Shown: positions 20,301 through 31,639 of the stretch, piece after piece | How the letters are laid out: every line of letters starts with the position of its first letter | Position numbering within the stretch: the first letter of the stretch is position 1 | DNA from: Cornus controversa | Taxonomy: Eukaryota > Streptophyta > Magnoliopsida > Cornales > Cornaceae | Length of the DNA stretch: 64,000 nt | Direction: 5' to 3' | NCBI GenBank assembly: GCA_026545225.1 | Contig: CM048845.1 | Coordinates: forward strand, 32,230,501-32,294,500 | Translations under genes and position numbers: made by a program | The notes under the pieces: model-generated | What the model was told of the DNA's origin: nothing | The model's database searches: none | What the model saw: only the letters and a program-made list of their open reading frames with translations

Positions 20301-21130
20301 GACATCAATACCATCACCACCATCTCCAGTGAGACACCATCTGAGGCTTTACTTTCGGCTGTTAAGTCCTTATTGTCGGCAAGATTAAACATTGATTCTA
20401 GTGCCTGTAGTGGTTGCCTTTTCAGCTGAAGGTCGGAGCTCTGTTTATGGCTGAAATGGCTGGGTGTGTAGTGGTGTGGAGGTTCATCCTTGGGTTGCTC
20501 CGTTAAGGAAATGGTGGTGTAAATGAGCTTGGGTTAATGATGGCGGTGCTTCTCCGGTGGCTGAAATGGGTTCAGCTACTATGGCTGGCCAGAAAAGGTA
20601 TGGTTTGAGCTTGGTGAATGAGGGTCCGACCATGGTGGTAGAGGTGACACTGTCATAGAGCCATGGCTGCTCGGCCGTGGAAGATGGCTGGTTTCTGGTG
20701 CCGGTAGGTGAAGTGGGTCTACTCCAGTTTGCTGGCGATCGTGGTGGATCTAAGGTGGTGGCATGTCCAAAAGTGGATTTTCTTTGGTGTAGCTTGATGA
20801 TGAAGAAGATGGTGGAGCTGGGTCTGTTCGTGGCAGCCATGGTTTCCAATGGTAGTCATTCATGGAGTTTCGGTTGGTGGATATTGGTAAATGTGTGTAT
20901 ATATATGTGCATGTATAAAATATATATATATAACATACATATATATAACAGAATATTGCAGAGAGAGATAATTAGGAGAGAGAGAATTGGTAGAGAAACA
21001 AAGAGGAAAAAGATAGAGAGAGAAGGGTAATTCGGTCTTTTTAATATCATCCATTTTTATTAATTAAATTAAATATTTTAGTTAGGGGTAAATTAGTAAA
21101 ATTACTAAAAATTGTTAGTTTAATTAATGA
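20301..21130. other. Non-coding interior of the Pack-MULE candidate
   Basis: G/T-rich, with GGTGG-type runs on the plus strand that create long but domainless open frames on both strands. I recognise no gene. Confidence 0.5.
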
Positions 21131-21210
21131 GTGTTACTTACGGAGAGTATAATCAAAATTATTAAAATTAGTGAGATTTAATCGAAATATTATCTAAATT
21201 GAAGGATATA

Positions 21211-22883
21211 GATATAGAGAGAGGCTTTAAGGTGTGTGGCAGTTCTCTCATTTGTGATGTGAAGTTGATGCAGACAGGTGCCATCTAATGTGGAAGAGTC
21301 AAAGTGAAAACAGAGCGGAGGCGAGTGTGGGGTGAGTGCTGAGAGGCATAAAAATAACAAAATTTATTTCATATATAGAAAGTGACAGTGTGTGCTTGAG
21401 ACTTGAGAGTGATAACATGTTCGGATCGTATCGTGACAAAAGTACCCAGGAACCGTGGTAAGTCAGCCCGACCCGGATTCTATAAGAGAATGGATAAGAT
21501 GTTAATATAGGATTCAGACCTCAGTCCAGCACTCACAGCCATCTTAGCCGGCATTTATATATTTCACTTAGACATGTTCATTTTGAGCATTAAACATGTG
21601 AAGTTACTCCAAACAATTTGACGGAAGATTCTAAAGCTAGTCTGTAAAAATGAAAAACAAATCATACGTGTATAAAAATATATACATACACATATATACT
21701 TGTGTAAAATGTGTGCGCGCAATTGTGTAAAGAATTTAAGTATTAATTTTTGTTTTCGTGTGTACAATAAATTATTATGTACATATTACAAAGAGAGATG
21801 CATGGAAGAGGGGAAATTAAATTGGGAAGATGATGTAAGTTAGTTTATATAGCTTCAGTTTTTTTAATGGTTTGGCATTGCTTTTTTTTTTTTTTTCCAA
21901 TTTTTTGTTCAGAGATAATTTGAAAATTAGAAAATAATACAAAAATATGTTTGGTTGACGGTTTGTAAAAAAGTGTTTTAAGATCTGAAAATAATTTTGT
22001 GTTTTTTAGTGACAAATCAAGTAGTCTGTAACATCTATAAAGATAAATTTACATTACATAAATATAGTTCTAGGCTTAGGAAGCACGAACATGGTGATAC
22101 GAATTTTTTTTAAAAAAAGGACACACGCACAACGAGGATACGGCTAAAAAAGAATAATATAATATATTAATATATATTAATTATTCAATAAAAAAATTTA
22201 CATTACATAAATACTTCAATTCATCATCAAACAATTAATAACCAAACAAACTTATAAACAAAAGTTGACAAATATATTAAAATAGATTAAAGAACCAGAC
22301 TTATTTAGTCATCTACATATATTTAGCTTAAATTTTTAATCATAACTTAGTCGTATATAATTTTCTTTCGAAATACTTGAATATATATCACTGCTACGAA
22401 GTGTCTGACACGTGTTCAAAGAGTGTCCAAGAAGTGTCCGAATAGTATTCGAGTGTCCAACAAGGTATTGAGTGTCGAACAGAAGTACAACACTCTCGGT
22501 GAAGTGTATGTGTTTTCTAGTTCTAGACTATAATTATAGTTAATTACATTTTACCCCGGTCTGCTATTCCAAAACCCAAGGGCCGGGCTTGAGTTTCTTA
22601 AAATGTCTTCAGGGTCGGCCCGGCTTGTTGGACGGTCAAAGCCCGGCAGGATCGGCTTGGTTCCCAAATCCGCAGCTGGCCCAACTCGTTATGGACCTTT
22701 ATTTGCATCCGATGTTACGTCATCTTCTTAATTTAAAACGCACCTCATTGCAGTATAAAATTGCGAATTCCAAACTTTTTGCTTGATCTTCGAGAACTGA
22801 TGTTTGCCCAGGTCTGAATTCAAATCTCATCCACAATCAATTGACCGTGCGAATTGAATCGTACATATTTGGTCTGATTTTTA

Positions 22884-22885
<2 letters not shown>
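21211..22885. other. Intergenic, A/T-rich
   Basis: No gene supported. At 22395..22485 the phrase GTGTCC/GAGTGTC recurs several times within 90 bases. Confidence 0.6.

Positions 22886-22931
<46 letters not shown>
22886..22931. repeat. (TA)n microsatellite
   Basis: About 46 bases of pure TA. Open frames rich in Ile/Tyr here come from the repeat. Confidence 0.95.
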
Positions 22932-22933
<2 letters not shown>

Positions 22934-23589
22934 TATTGAATAGATGAAATAGTCCCCCTCCTGAAAAGGTCTCCTACTTCTAATTTTGTATATATATTTT
23001 GCATTGGTACGTGATTACCATGCATATATTTTTTTGTTTTACGACAATTAGACAATCTATTATATTTGCAAGACTAGGATCAATTTTGGGGCAGCAACAA
23101 TGCATAAAGAAAATCATCTGTGAGACTGTGGCCATGAGGCCCATAACCCATCATTAATATGGCCCATCTGTTTCTATTTTCAATATTGGATGTCTTAAGC
23201 CCATCTTCATTATCACATAGAGACTTATTTTATAAAAAATTTCATCATAATTTAAAATTTTAGATATGAACAGTAACAAAAAGTTCAGTAGAGAATCTAA
23301 AAGCCATAAATGAAATATGAAAAAAAAAAATAAAAACCCATATATTTGTAAAATATTGATAAAGTTATTTTGATCAAATATGGTAAAAGAATTCATATGC
23401 ATATAATTTACATGATTTGCAACTTTTCATGTCCCATAAAAGGATTACATCTGAATTCTGAAATATATGATTCAGTACATGACTCTTGATTATTTGTCAG
23501 ACAACTAGTTCGAGCAATGGGATACAAATAAATAGACAAAATAGGAGATAGATTTGAACCAAAGACTCACTAAAATCACTCAGAAATAA
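22932..23589. other. Intergenic
   Basis: A/T-rich; nothing recognised. Confidence 0.6.
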
Positions 23590-24066
23590 GGGTCAGTTTG
23601 GTAGGAAAGTAATAGAAGGAAAAGAAAAGAAATGTGACGGAAGGATATGGTTTTATGTGTTTGGTATGAAATTTTCAATGAAAAGGAAAGAAAATGGAAG
23701 GATTTGGAGGGATAAATTAAGAATGAATAGTAACATTTGTTATCCTTTCAAAAATGAAAAGAAATGAAAGAAAAGAGAAAGAAATACTACATTTTTTTAA
23801 TAAAACTTTGTTAATACCAACTTTGTCCTTATTTTGATAAAAGATAAAATTTATTCTTTTAAATATAAAAGGGTATAATGGTAAATTTTTTAAATTGTTT
23901 CATTTCCTTTCTTTTCCCAAACATGTTAACTATCTTTTCCTTTTTTTTTTCTTTACTAATCAACCAAACACGATAAAAGTTTAACACTATTCTTTCATTT
24001 CCTTTTCTCTCATTAGTAATGTTATCCTTCCTTATTTTTCCATTCTATCTACCAAACATAGAAATT
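23590..24066. mobile_element. MITE-like element, about 480 bp
   Basis: The left end GGTCAGTTTGGTAGGAAAG, continuing as GGAAAAGAAAAG, is mirrored by the right end TTTTTCCATTCTATCTACCA then AACATAG. The arms are purine-rich against pyrimidine-rich over most of the element. It encodes nothing. The target duplication is unclear. Confidence 0.55.
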
Positions 24067-24113
24067 TCTCATACATTGTCAGACAATTAGTTGTTTCAAA
24101 AGTTGAAACTCTT

Positions 24114-24185
24114 AAAAAAAAAAAAAAAAAAAAAAAAAGAACCCAACAATATGTAACATAATATCAAAGGCCTGAGCAATAACTA

Positions 24186-24225
<40 letters not shown>

Positions 24226-24230
24226 CAAAC
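24114..24230. repeat. A25 run followed by (CA)n(TA)n
   Basis: An A run spans 24114..24138. Alternating CA then TA spans about 24187..24225. Confidence 0.9.
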
Positions 24231-24436
24231 TTACTCTCAAGTCATAAAATGTTCAAGAGGTAGAAATTAAATGCATGTGGTACCAGATTACTCTCAAGTC
24301 ATAAAATGTTCAAGGGGTAGAAATTAAATGCATGTGGTACCAGAAAAATATGCTGTATATATATATATAACTTACTCTCAAGTCATAAAATGTTCAAGGG
24401 GTAGAAATTAAATGCATGTGGTACCAGAAAAATGTG
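24231..24436. repeat. Three copies of a unit of about 57 bp
   Basis: Copies start at 24231, 24288 and 24372 with TTACTCTCAAGTCATAAAAT, then GTTCAAG.GGTAGAAATTAA and ATGCATGTGGTACCAGA. A TA run separates copies 2 and 3. No coding role is seen. Confidence 0.9.
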
Positions 24437-24705
24437 CTGTTCTAGTGGGCATTTGTGACGCTGCCTTGGCAGAAACTTTCTGTTTTCTGATGGTCCAAAA
24501 CATTGGAGCAATCCAGAAAGAGATGTTTCTCTTGGGGTCCCCTCACGGCTGCTATATGCCTGTAATTGCTTGTACCTACTTTTACTTTATAAAAACACAC
24601 GCATCCAGATCTTCTCCATTACAAGATTCTGTGTTAGTGTAATTTTGTGCGTATCAAATGGACATTAGCAACCCACCTACGTTATCATCGTTAAACACTC
24701 CAAAG

Positions 24706-24768
<63 letters not shown>

Positions 24769-26039
24769 GTGATCATTTCTGGATATGGCTACCCCACACC
24801 ATCGTGTCACTTGCTGGCTGGTGCCGCCATAACCCTGGCAGTTAGGCTGTCAAGTGCAAGGCTTCCTAGCAGCCTCTTGCAGATGAGAACAGAAAAAGAT
24901 GGTGCAAAGTAAAGAAAGAAAGGCATATGCATGGTATCTTTTTCGGTTCGGCTGGTAGAGATTCAGAGGCTACTGTGAGGAAGAGAGAAGAGAGGAGATA
25001 AATTTTTTCAATTTTTTTTAACTTTTTAATAATAAATATTACCGTTTTCCTAACTGGTAGGTAGCCTATCAATTTCAAAACAATTAATTTTGCAAAATCT
25101 CCATCAAACGATGTCGCACCCTCTACCGCACGGCACATCACGTACCCGTTACGACCGAGGATTTTGATTCGTCTCTTGTGATGCGAACACACCTTAAGCT
25201 AGTTGGATGTGTCGACTGTTTGTAGGCTACTGGAGTCTCGAAGCACAAAGATAGAGAGTGCGTTCCAAATTTGCCCTCCCCGTTGTGTCTCAATTAAAAA
25301 CTATTCAAGTAACTTTGACGACAACAAACTATTGTAGTGTGTAACTAATTAGTTTACTTGAGTGGGATGATTTGATTTATTCAAGTAATTCGAAGACTTT
25401 GAACTTGCGAGAAAATTCAAATTATATGATCCAATCAAGCTATACGATTGTAAAACTCAAAAATCAAGTATGAATGAAAAAATTGAAGCAAATTCAAGTC
25501 TTATGATGATGGACCCAAAATCTCAAAGATTAAAAATCAAGACTTGGGATAAATTAGTTTTGAGTGAGTGTTAGACTTAATGTAAAATTGAACTCTACGA
25601 CCCAATGCATTTCATGCATATAAATTACTATGACCCCTCTTGAGGTTTCCTTTTATTACCTATATATTAAATTAGGTAAAAAATTGGGTCAACCTTCCCT
25701 GAGGTTGGTTGACTTTACCCTCACCACCCTTATTCATCGTTACTCACGTTAGAAGTCATAGAGATAAAAAAAATAAAAAAACCAAAACTGCCCTTTGTTG
25801 CAATGAACGAACTAACTAAATATTTCTCTCTCTGCCATTATATACATACATCTCTCAATTCTCTCTTTTCTCTATCTCGCGTAGTCGTTTTCTTCTCTTT
25901 CTTTCCTTTCCCAAGCCCAAAATTCAAACGACCAACATCTTATTCAAACTCAACTCACATCATCAATTTGAGCCAAATTAATATTTTAATCCATTTGAAC
26001 TCATATTTCAATAAAAAGACTACAAAGAACTGAAACTTG
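24437..26039. other. Intergenic, with (TA)n at 24708..24763
   Basis: A 56-base TA run; otherwise A/T-rich. A TATA-like CTTTATAAAAACAC lies at 24582..24595, but no gene follows that I can support. At 25630..25740 a paired CCTCTTGAGG / CCCTGAGG text looks like a transposon end without a detectable partner. Confidence 0.5.
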
Positions 26040-26640
26040 AAACCCATCTACATTTATATACATGCTTGCATATACATGATGAAAATACACTATCAATTTG
26101 CACCAACTTCATATTCAAATCCAATGGAATCATATTTGGCCTTTAGTTGATGTTAAATGTAGCCAAATCAACCAAAAATTCAATCAAAAACATTAAAGAA
26201 TCAAAATCAGAAGCCCACCTATACACATATACATACACGCAAATACACAATTGAAACTCAAAATTCATAAATTAATCCGAACCAAATTCATATTTGGCCA
26301 TCAGTTGATGTCAAAAATACCAAAAGCAATGGAATCATATTTGGCCTCAACCAAAATCAACAAAAAATTCAATCAAAAACAACAAAGAATCAAAATCGGA
26401 AGCCCACATATACAAATATACATACACACATATACACGATGAATATGATTCAAACTCAAAATTCATAAATCAATCCGAACCAAATTCATATTCCAATTAA
26501 TTGGTATCACATTTTTCCATCAATTAATGTCAAATGTAACCAAAATCAGGAAAAAAAATCAGTAAACAAACTGCAAAGAATTGAAACCCAAAACCCACCT
26601 ATACACATATACATACACGCATATACACTTCTTCACATTG
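26040..26640. repeat. Three to four imperfect tandem copies of a unit of about 180 bp
   Basis: The phrases TACACATATACATACACGC, AATTCATAAATCAATCCGAA and TCAACAAAAAATTCAATCAA recur in the same order around 26090, 26270 and 26450. A/T-rich, non-coding. Confidence 0.7.
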
Positions 26641-26659
26641 ATATGGTATTCTTAGAGTC

Positions 26660-27060
26660 CCAATGAGAAATTCAGAAGGTGATGACGTTGGTGGTGGTTG
26701 TGGGCCTGGGTTCGGTGTCTTGGAGTAGCGGCAGTGGTGGTTGTGATGGTTGAAAACAAGCCTTTGAAGTCGAAATCAGATATAGGTCTGATTCTCCACT
26801 TTAAAATTTATAAAATTCATCAATAGATGAAGCAATTCTCTCATTCAAAAGAAAAACAGTGGTGGTGATGGTGGTGGAGGAAAATGGATGATGGTAATTA
26901 TGGTGGCATCGGTGGTGAACAAAAGATATAGAGAAAAACACAGAGGAGAGAGAGAGGTAGTGGTGTTTGTGGTGGTGGTGGTGGTGAAGATGATAGTTGT
27001 AGTTGTGGTGGTAAAGATGGTGTTGTGGCGATGGTGGTTGAGATCATGATGAATATTTTT
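26660..27060. repeat. GGTGGT/GATGGTGGTGG low-complexity tract
   Basis: G/T-rich on the plus strand, giving Pro/Thr/Ser-rich open frames on the minus strand that have no domain. Confidence 0.7.
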
Positions 27061-27113
27061 TTAACCAGAAATTGTAATGAACAAGGAGGAGTGAGAAAGG
27101 AGGGAGGAGATAG

Positions 27114-27330
27114 ATGGAATGGCCAGAGTTCTACATGGGTTCGACAACGAAGTGTACACATAAATTAGCTTTAGTATCTAATTGGTCAGAGCATTACCTG
27201 GATTCCACGACGACAAGGTTTAGTTTCCTAATCAACCAGAGCGCTACATGGGTTATACGACGAGGTGTACACATAAAATTTGTTACTTTCCTAAGTGGCC
27301 AGAGCGCTACATGGGTAATACGATGAGGTG
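27114..27330. repeat. Three imperfect tandem copies, unit about 65-75 bp
   Basis: Each copy has GGCCAGAG.GCTACATGGG, TA..ACGA.GAGGTGTACA and CATAAA. Copies start near 27120, 27187/27235 and 27297. Confidence 0.75.
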
Positions 27331-27936
27331 TACATAAACATGTGTCAAGTTTTCCATGGACCGAAAGGAAACCCATTTGACTAAGCAATAATGACCATCG
27401 CATGTTAATATTTTCATAGGACAAATAACCAAGTCTCCTATAAAAGGAAGAATTCCTCCTCCAGAACAAGGATCCCTCGATCAACAAGACTTATCTTTCA
27501 CTAGACATAGTTTTAGTGTAATTTTTTCTTCTTGTGGTAGTGTATGTCACGCCCCAGAATTCGGACCGTCGGGACTCCCCCGGACCGACCCAAATTCCGA
27601 GTGTGAATCTATCCATTAAGCCCTAATGGATCATCTTAACCTTTCATTACCATGGAAGCCTAGCCACTCACTTGTAATTACCCATGCACAAGTCAACATC
27701 ATCTAACCTCTATAGCCTCAACTATTTAACCCTTCGAATGCTTGTATCCCACAAATACGAATACATAACTCCTTGTGAGTTTATAATAAATGTCTAAAAA
27801 TTTAACCATTGGAAAGAGGGTTTAAAAATACACAATTTCAAAAAAATAATCATCAAAATCCGATTTGAAACGAAGGAGATATGCCTCTTTGAAGTTGGAC
27901 AAAATACTGTTTGAATAGTGCATGCTGTAAAAAGGG

Positions 27937-28024
27937 GATCGATCGCCCAAGGTCGACAGAGGCTGATTTCTTGGGCTTTTACAAGGGCGATCGATCACCG
28001 TAAAAGAGGGGAATCGATCGCCGT
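27937..28024. repeat. GATCGATCGCC motif cluster in solo LTR S2
   Basis: Copies lie at 27937 (GATCGATCGCCCAAGGTCGAC), 27984 (AGGGCGATCGATCACC) and 28013 (AATCGATCGCC). The phrase CGCCCAAGGTCGAC also occurs in gypsy element A at about 46725. Confidence 0.88.
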
Positions 28025-29164
28025 AAATCCCTGGCGAAATTTTGTAACACAAATTTAACTACAACTTCACCCAAACTTCAAATTTGAATATCTCACAATC
28101 TATAAGTCCGTTTGACCCAAAATTTGGCATGGATCATCCTCAACATGTCTAGCATCCAACCCAATTAGAATCATCTAAAAATACCAACGAAAACCCAAGT
28201 TATATCCAAATCAATGACTATGGGTCAGAAATTAAACCCTTGCACTAAAACATGCATATCTTCCTCATTTTATATCCAAACAAGGCCCATGACCTATCAA
28301 ATTGAAGCTAATACAATTATCCTTCTATAAATATAAATTCCATCCACCACATAAACTCAAAATGGACACTTTTGGGCACGTGTCCCCCCAATGGATACTC
28401 TAATGCCTTAATGGTCATCAAGTATATTCACACAACATGCATTTCATATTTGAAATGTAATTCCATCAATTTTTCCTATCATCTTAATTCAAAAACTCAT
28501 GCATACATGTATTCCATAATCCATTAACTCATAATTATCCATACAAGAAGTCATAATCCAAGAGGAAAATGGTCCTATGGTGCCATACATCTCCAACACA
28601 TACACTTTTCTCAAAAGGTACATACCATTCATATGATTTTCCAAGTTTATAGTCATTACAAGAATTCATGCATAAGGTTTAGAATGCGAAAAATTCTACC
28701 ATGACTACAACTAGATCATTACCGTGCCACAAGCCGACACAGATAGCTAAATATACAAATATCCAAAATGTATCAAAATGCTACTAGAATTTCACTTGGA
28801 CACTTAAGTCCCATCCGTCATTGGCGCCTTATCTATAAAAGAGTTTAGAATAAAGGGGTGAGCACCACTGCGGCTTAGTAGAGATACCCCAACCCTCCTA
28901 AGTGCCGACTCGACACGACCTACATGGATGCATGTCACAACATTTCACATATCATTCAACATACGTCATGTCCATTCACAACAATGCATATATATATATA
29001 TATATAGATGCATTAAACACATATCATGCTTCATAATTCAAAATAAAAACAATAGTCATACGCTTGTCTCTCTCTCTCGGACTCAACCCGATATCCTAAC
29101 ATGATTCTTAACCAAATCACTCAACCGAGACACTTCTCACACAACTACAATACCGTCACCGAGA

Positions 29165-29460
29165 ATTTACATCCTCCAAAGTGATTGTCCCACCACAACC
29201 GAGGATTTACCTCCTCCAGGTGGTTATCGTCCCACCACTACCGAGAATTTACATCCTCCAGGTGGTTCGACCCAGTATTTGAATTCTCACCGAGTCTTTA
29301 CCTACTCCAGGTGATTATCCCACCACTACCGAGGATTTACCTCCTCCGGGTGGTTATCGTCCCACCACTACCGAGAATTTGCATCCTCCAGGTGGTTCGA
29401 CTACTAAACTCCTTCACCAAGTATTGACCTACTCTAGGTAACTTGGCCACATTCTCCCCG
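29165..29460. repeat. About seven imperfect tandem copies, unit about 40 bp, in solo LTR S2
   Basis: The unit is around CCACCACTACCGAGAATTTA then CATCCTCCAGGTGGTT. Copies alternate between GGATTTACCTCCTCC and GAATTTACATCCTCC types. Confidence 0.88.
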
Positions 29461-30808
29461 TTTCCTCACAACGGTCCTGCTTTTGAACTTCGAACATATT
29501 GAAATCAAGTACTCAATATTCATGCTTCATAATGCATTATCTAGTTATAAGGGAACATAGCATGCATTTCATATCCACAAAAAAACCACACATAGCACAT
29601 ATATGTACAACACATGCATATAACCTCCCATATGCATACCACTTCAAAATTAGCATACTTTACTCATGCTACACTTAATGCATAACTTTAGCACATAGAA
29701 CTAACATGCATTCAACCATCACATATTCCACATATAATCACATATATATATATCATACATTTCACATTTTTCACATATACCCCAAATTGAGCACATACTC
29801 ACAATTTCCCCAATTTATATACTTTGAACCCACATGTTATACTTAATACAAAGTATACAATTTTGCTAAGAATGGAACTCAAGAGAAGTAGAACACATAC
29901 TTCCCACCCCTCTCACCATCCTAAAATATGCAAAACACAACCTACACCCTTCTCCTCCTCCCAAAACCCTAGAATCAACAATTAGAAGAGAAGAAGAACC
30001 CCAACCTCAAAATCCAAGCTTAGAAGTGGAAGACCCAAATTTCACCAAGCTTCAAACTCCTCCAATGGAAACTTTCCACCGATCAAAACGAAGAGGAGAT
30101 TGAGGGGAACAACTTTTGTTTTTGGCTTTACCCTCAAATCTCACTTCTAGGCCCTCAAAAGTTAGAGAGAAGGAGAGAAGATGAACTTTGTAGAGAGAGA
30201 GAGATTCGGATGTAGAGAGAGAGAGAAATGAAATCTAATTTTTTCCCTCTTCTTACACATATATATCATATATACATCATATATTTGTCCCTTACAACTA
30301 AACCCTCCACCTTTTTCTTATTTGCTCCTTGTTATGGCCCTTTTTCGCTTATTCATAAACTAGCCTTTCCTCTTTTTCTAAAACTTCACTTAGGTCCTTG
30401 AACTTACATCCATACCCCCACAACACTCTCTAAAGCTCATAGTTATTTTCCCGAGTTACCCGAACCCATTTCGGTTCCACACCCATAATCGAAAACACAA
30501 AAAGATCATTTAAGTCGACTAAGCATGTCATTAAGCAATTAATCATGCTTAAAAATTCACTTAACATTTAGTCATAATTCAAAAAAAAATTGGATCATTA
30601 CAGTGTAACTTTAGATGCTTGTAGTAACGTAACTTTTCATGCTTATGGTAGCGTAACCTTTACTTTCCTGCAATATATTATACCAACCTTACTATCCAAA
30701 ATTCAATGAATTACAACGATGATTAGGTGATTATTCAAGTGATGAGGAATTAGATTCATCTTAAACTAGTGCTTGCATTAATTACCATCTTTATTCATCT
30801 TCCTTGCA

Positions 30809-30917
30809 TTATTGGAATCCATAGTACCCGTAACTGTTCACTCCATTGTTGTACCCATTTAGCCACCAACCACTTGGGTCGTGAGGTGTCATGTTTGTCC
30901 AGTCATTATCCCATGTC
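30809..30917 (-). other. Possible 3' coding exon fragment interrupted by a TRIM
   Basis: The minus strand reads GTWDNDWTNMTPHDPSGWWL then NGYNNGVNSYGYYGFQ and TAA at 30811..30809. Leaving out the TRIM and one target duplication, the frame continues into 31493..31565 (PHEWSWGPNRSRGRLNSV). The composition is Gly/Asn/Trp/Tyr-rich. I recognise no family and it may be chance. Confidence 0.25.
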
Positions 30918-30922
30918 CCTAA

Positions 30923-31492
30923 TGTAATATCCCACTCCAATACATGGTATGATATTGTCCACTTTGGGCCTGAGCCCGTACGGTTTTGCTCTTGGGTTTT
31001 ACCCCAAAAGGCCTCATACCATTTGAAGAGAACATACTACATATAAGCACATCCCCTTTTCCACACCCAGGCGATGTGGGATTGAGCACCTTATACCCTG
31101 TCAGTGTGGTAGCTCAGCCCAGTGTCTGTCTTCGCACTCGCCCACTCACACCCGTCCACAAGGGTTACTACAATCCACCCCCCTACAAGGCCCGACGTCT
31201 TCATTGGCACACTTTCAGCTGCGTTTAGGCTCTGATACCAACTGTAATACCCCACTCCAACACATGGTATGATATTATCCGCTTTGGGCCTGAGCCCGTA
31301 CAATTTTGCTTTTGGGTTTTACCCCAAAAGGCCTCATACCATTTGAAGAGAACATACTACATATAAGTACATCCCCTTTTCCACACCCAGGTGATGTGGG
31401 ATTGAGCACTTTGTACCCTGTCAATGTTGTAGCTCAACCCAGTGTCTGTCTTCGCACCCGCCCACTCACACCCGTCCACAAGAGTTATTACA
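30923..31492 (-). mobile_element. Intact TRIM retrotransposon, 570 bp
   Basis: Two 250-base LTRs (30923..31172 and 31243..31492) flank a 70-base interior. The exact target duplication is CCTAA (30918..30922 and 31493..31497). On the minus strand the PBS TGGTATCAGAGCC lies at about 31228..31240 and the purine tract GTAGGGGGGTGGA at about 31175..31187. It is the same family as the array at 10203. It encodes no protein and would depend on another element for movement. Confidence 0.93.
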
Positions 31493-31639
31493 CCTAAATA
31501 AATGCAACAAACACTATTCAGTCGCCCTCGACTTCGATTGGGACCCCAAGACCACTCATGTGGAAGTTTAACTAGGCCACCCTAAGTTCCTATATGGATC
31601 ACTTGGGGTTCTAATCTCACTTTTCATTCACATATCTCA

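Larger units (their letters stand above)
19436..21210. mobile_element. Probable Pack-MULE (Mutator-like, non-autonomous) upstream of SPL
   Basis: The left end (TTTAGATAATATATCGATTA, then CTAATTTTAATAATC) is matched by the inverted right end at about 21130..21205 (TTTAGATAATATTTCGATTA and CTAATTTTAATAATT read on the minus strand). The arms are about 100 or more imperfect bases. Between them lies a more G/C-rich stretch with gene-like text (VQ-motif fragments) and no transposase. The exact ends and the target duplication are not resolved. Confidence 0.6.
27545..30602 (-). mobile_element. Solo LTR (S2), 3.06 kb
   Basis: TG...CA element with exact 5-bp target duplication GTGTA (27540..27544 and 30603..30607). 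Read on the minus strand it begins TGTAATGATCC and ends GGGGCGTGACA, the same end style as S1, so it is placed on the minus strand. There is no PBS, coding domain or second LTR; it is a solo LTR. It carries CGATCGATC motifs near one end and a tandem repeat in the middle. A TATA-like run lies around 30255..30280. Confidence 0.9.

Noticed and set aside
20484..20849. 121-codon minus-strand ORF (Pro/Ser/Thr/His-rich)
   Set aside because: Composition follows from G/T-rich DNA inside the Pack-MULE candidate; no domain.
24412..24642. 76-codon plus-strand ORF after the three-copy repeat
   Set aside because: It starts inside the repeat, has no domain, and ends without gene context; not supportable as a gene.
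24866..25192. 108-codon minus-strand ORF with Lys/Ile-rich end
   Set aside because: No recognisable domain, splice context or homology.
25630..27110. A second Pack-MULE (CCTCTTGAGG end, interior repeats, GGTGG tract)
   Set aside because: Only one end looks transposon-like; I could not find a matching inverted end or target duplication.
26898..27161. Pro/Ser/Leu-rich minus-strand ORF
   Set aside because: Produced by GGTGGT low-complexity DNA.
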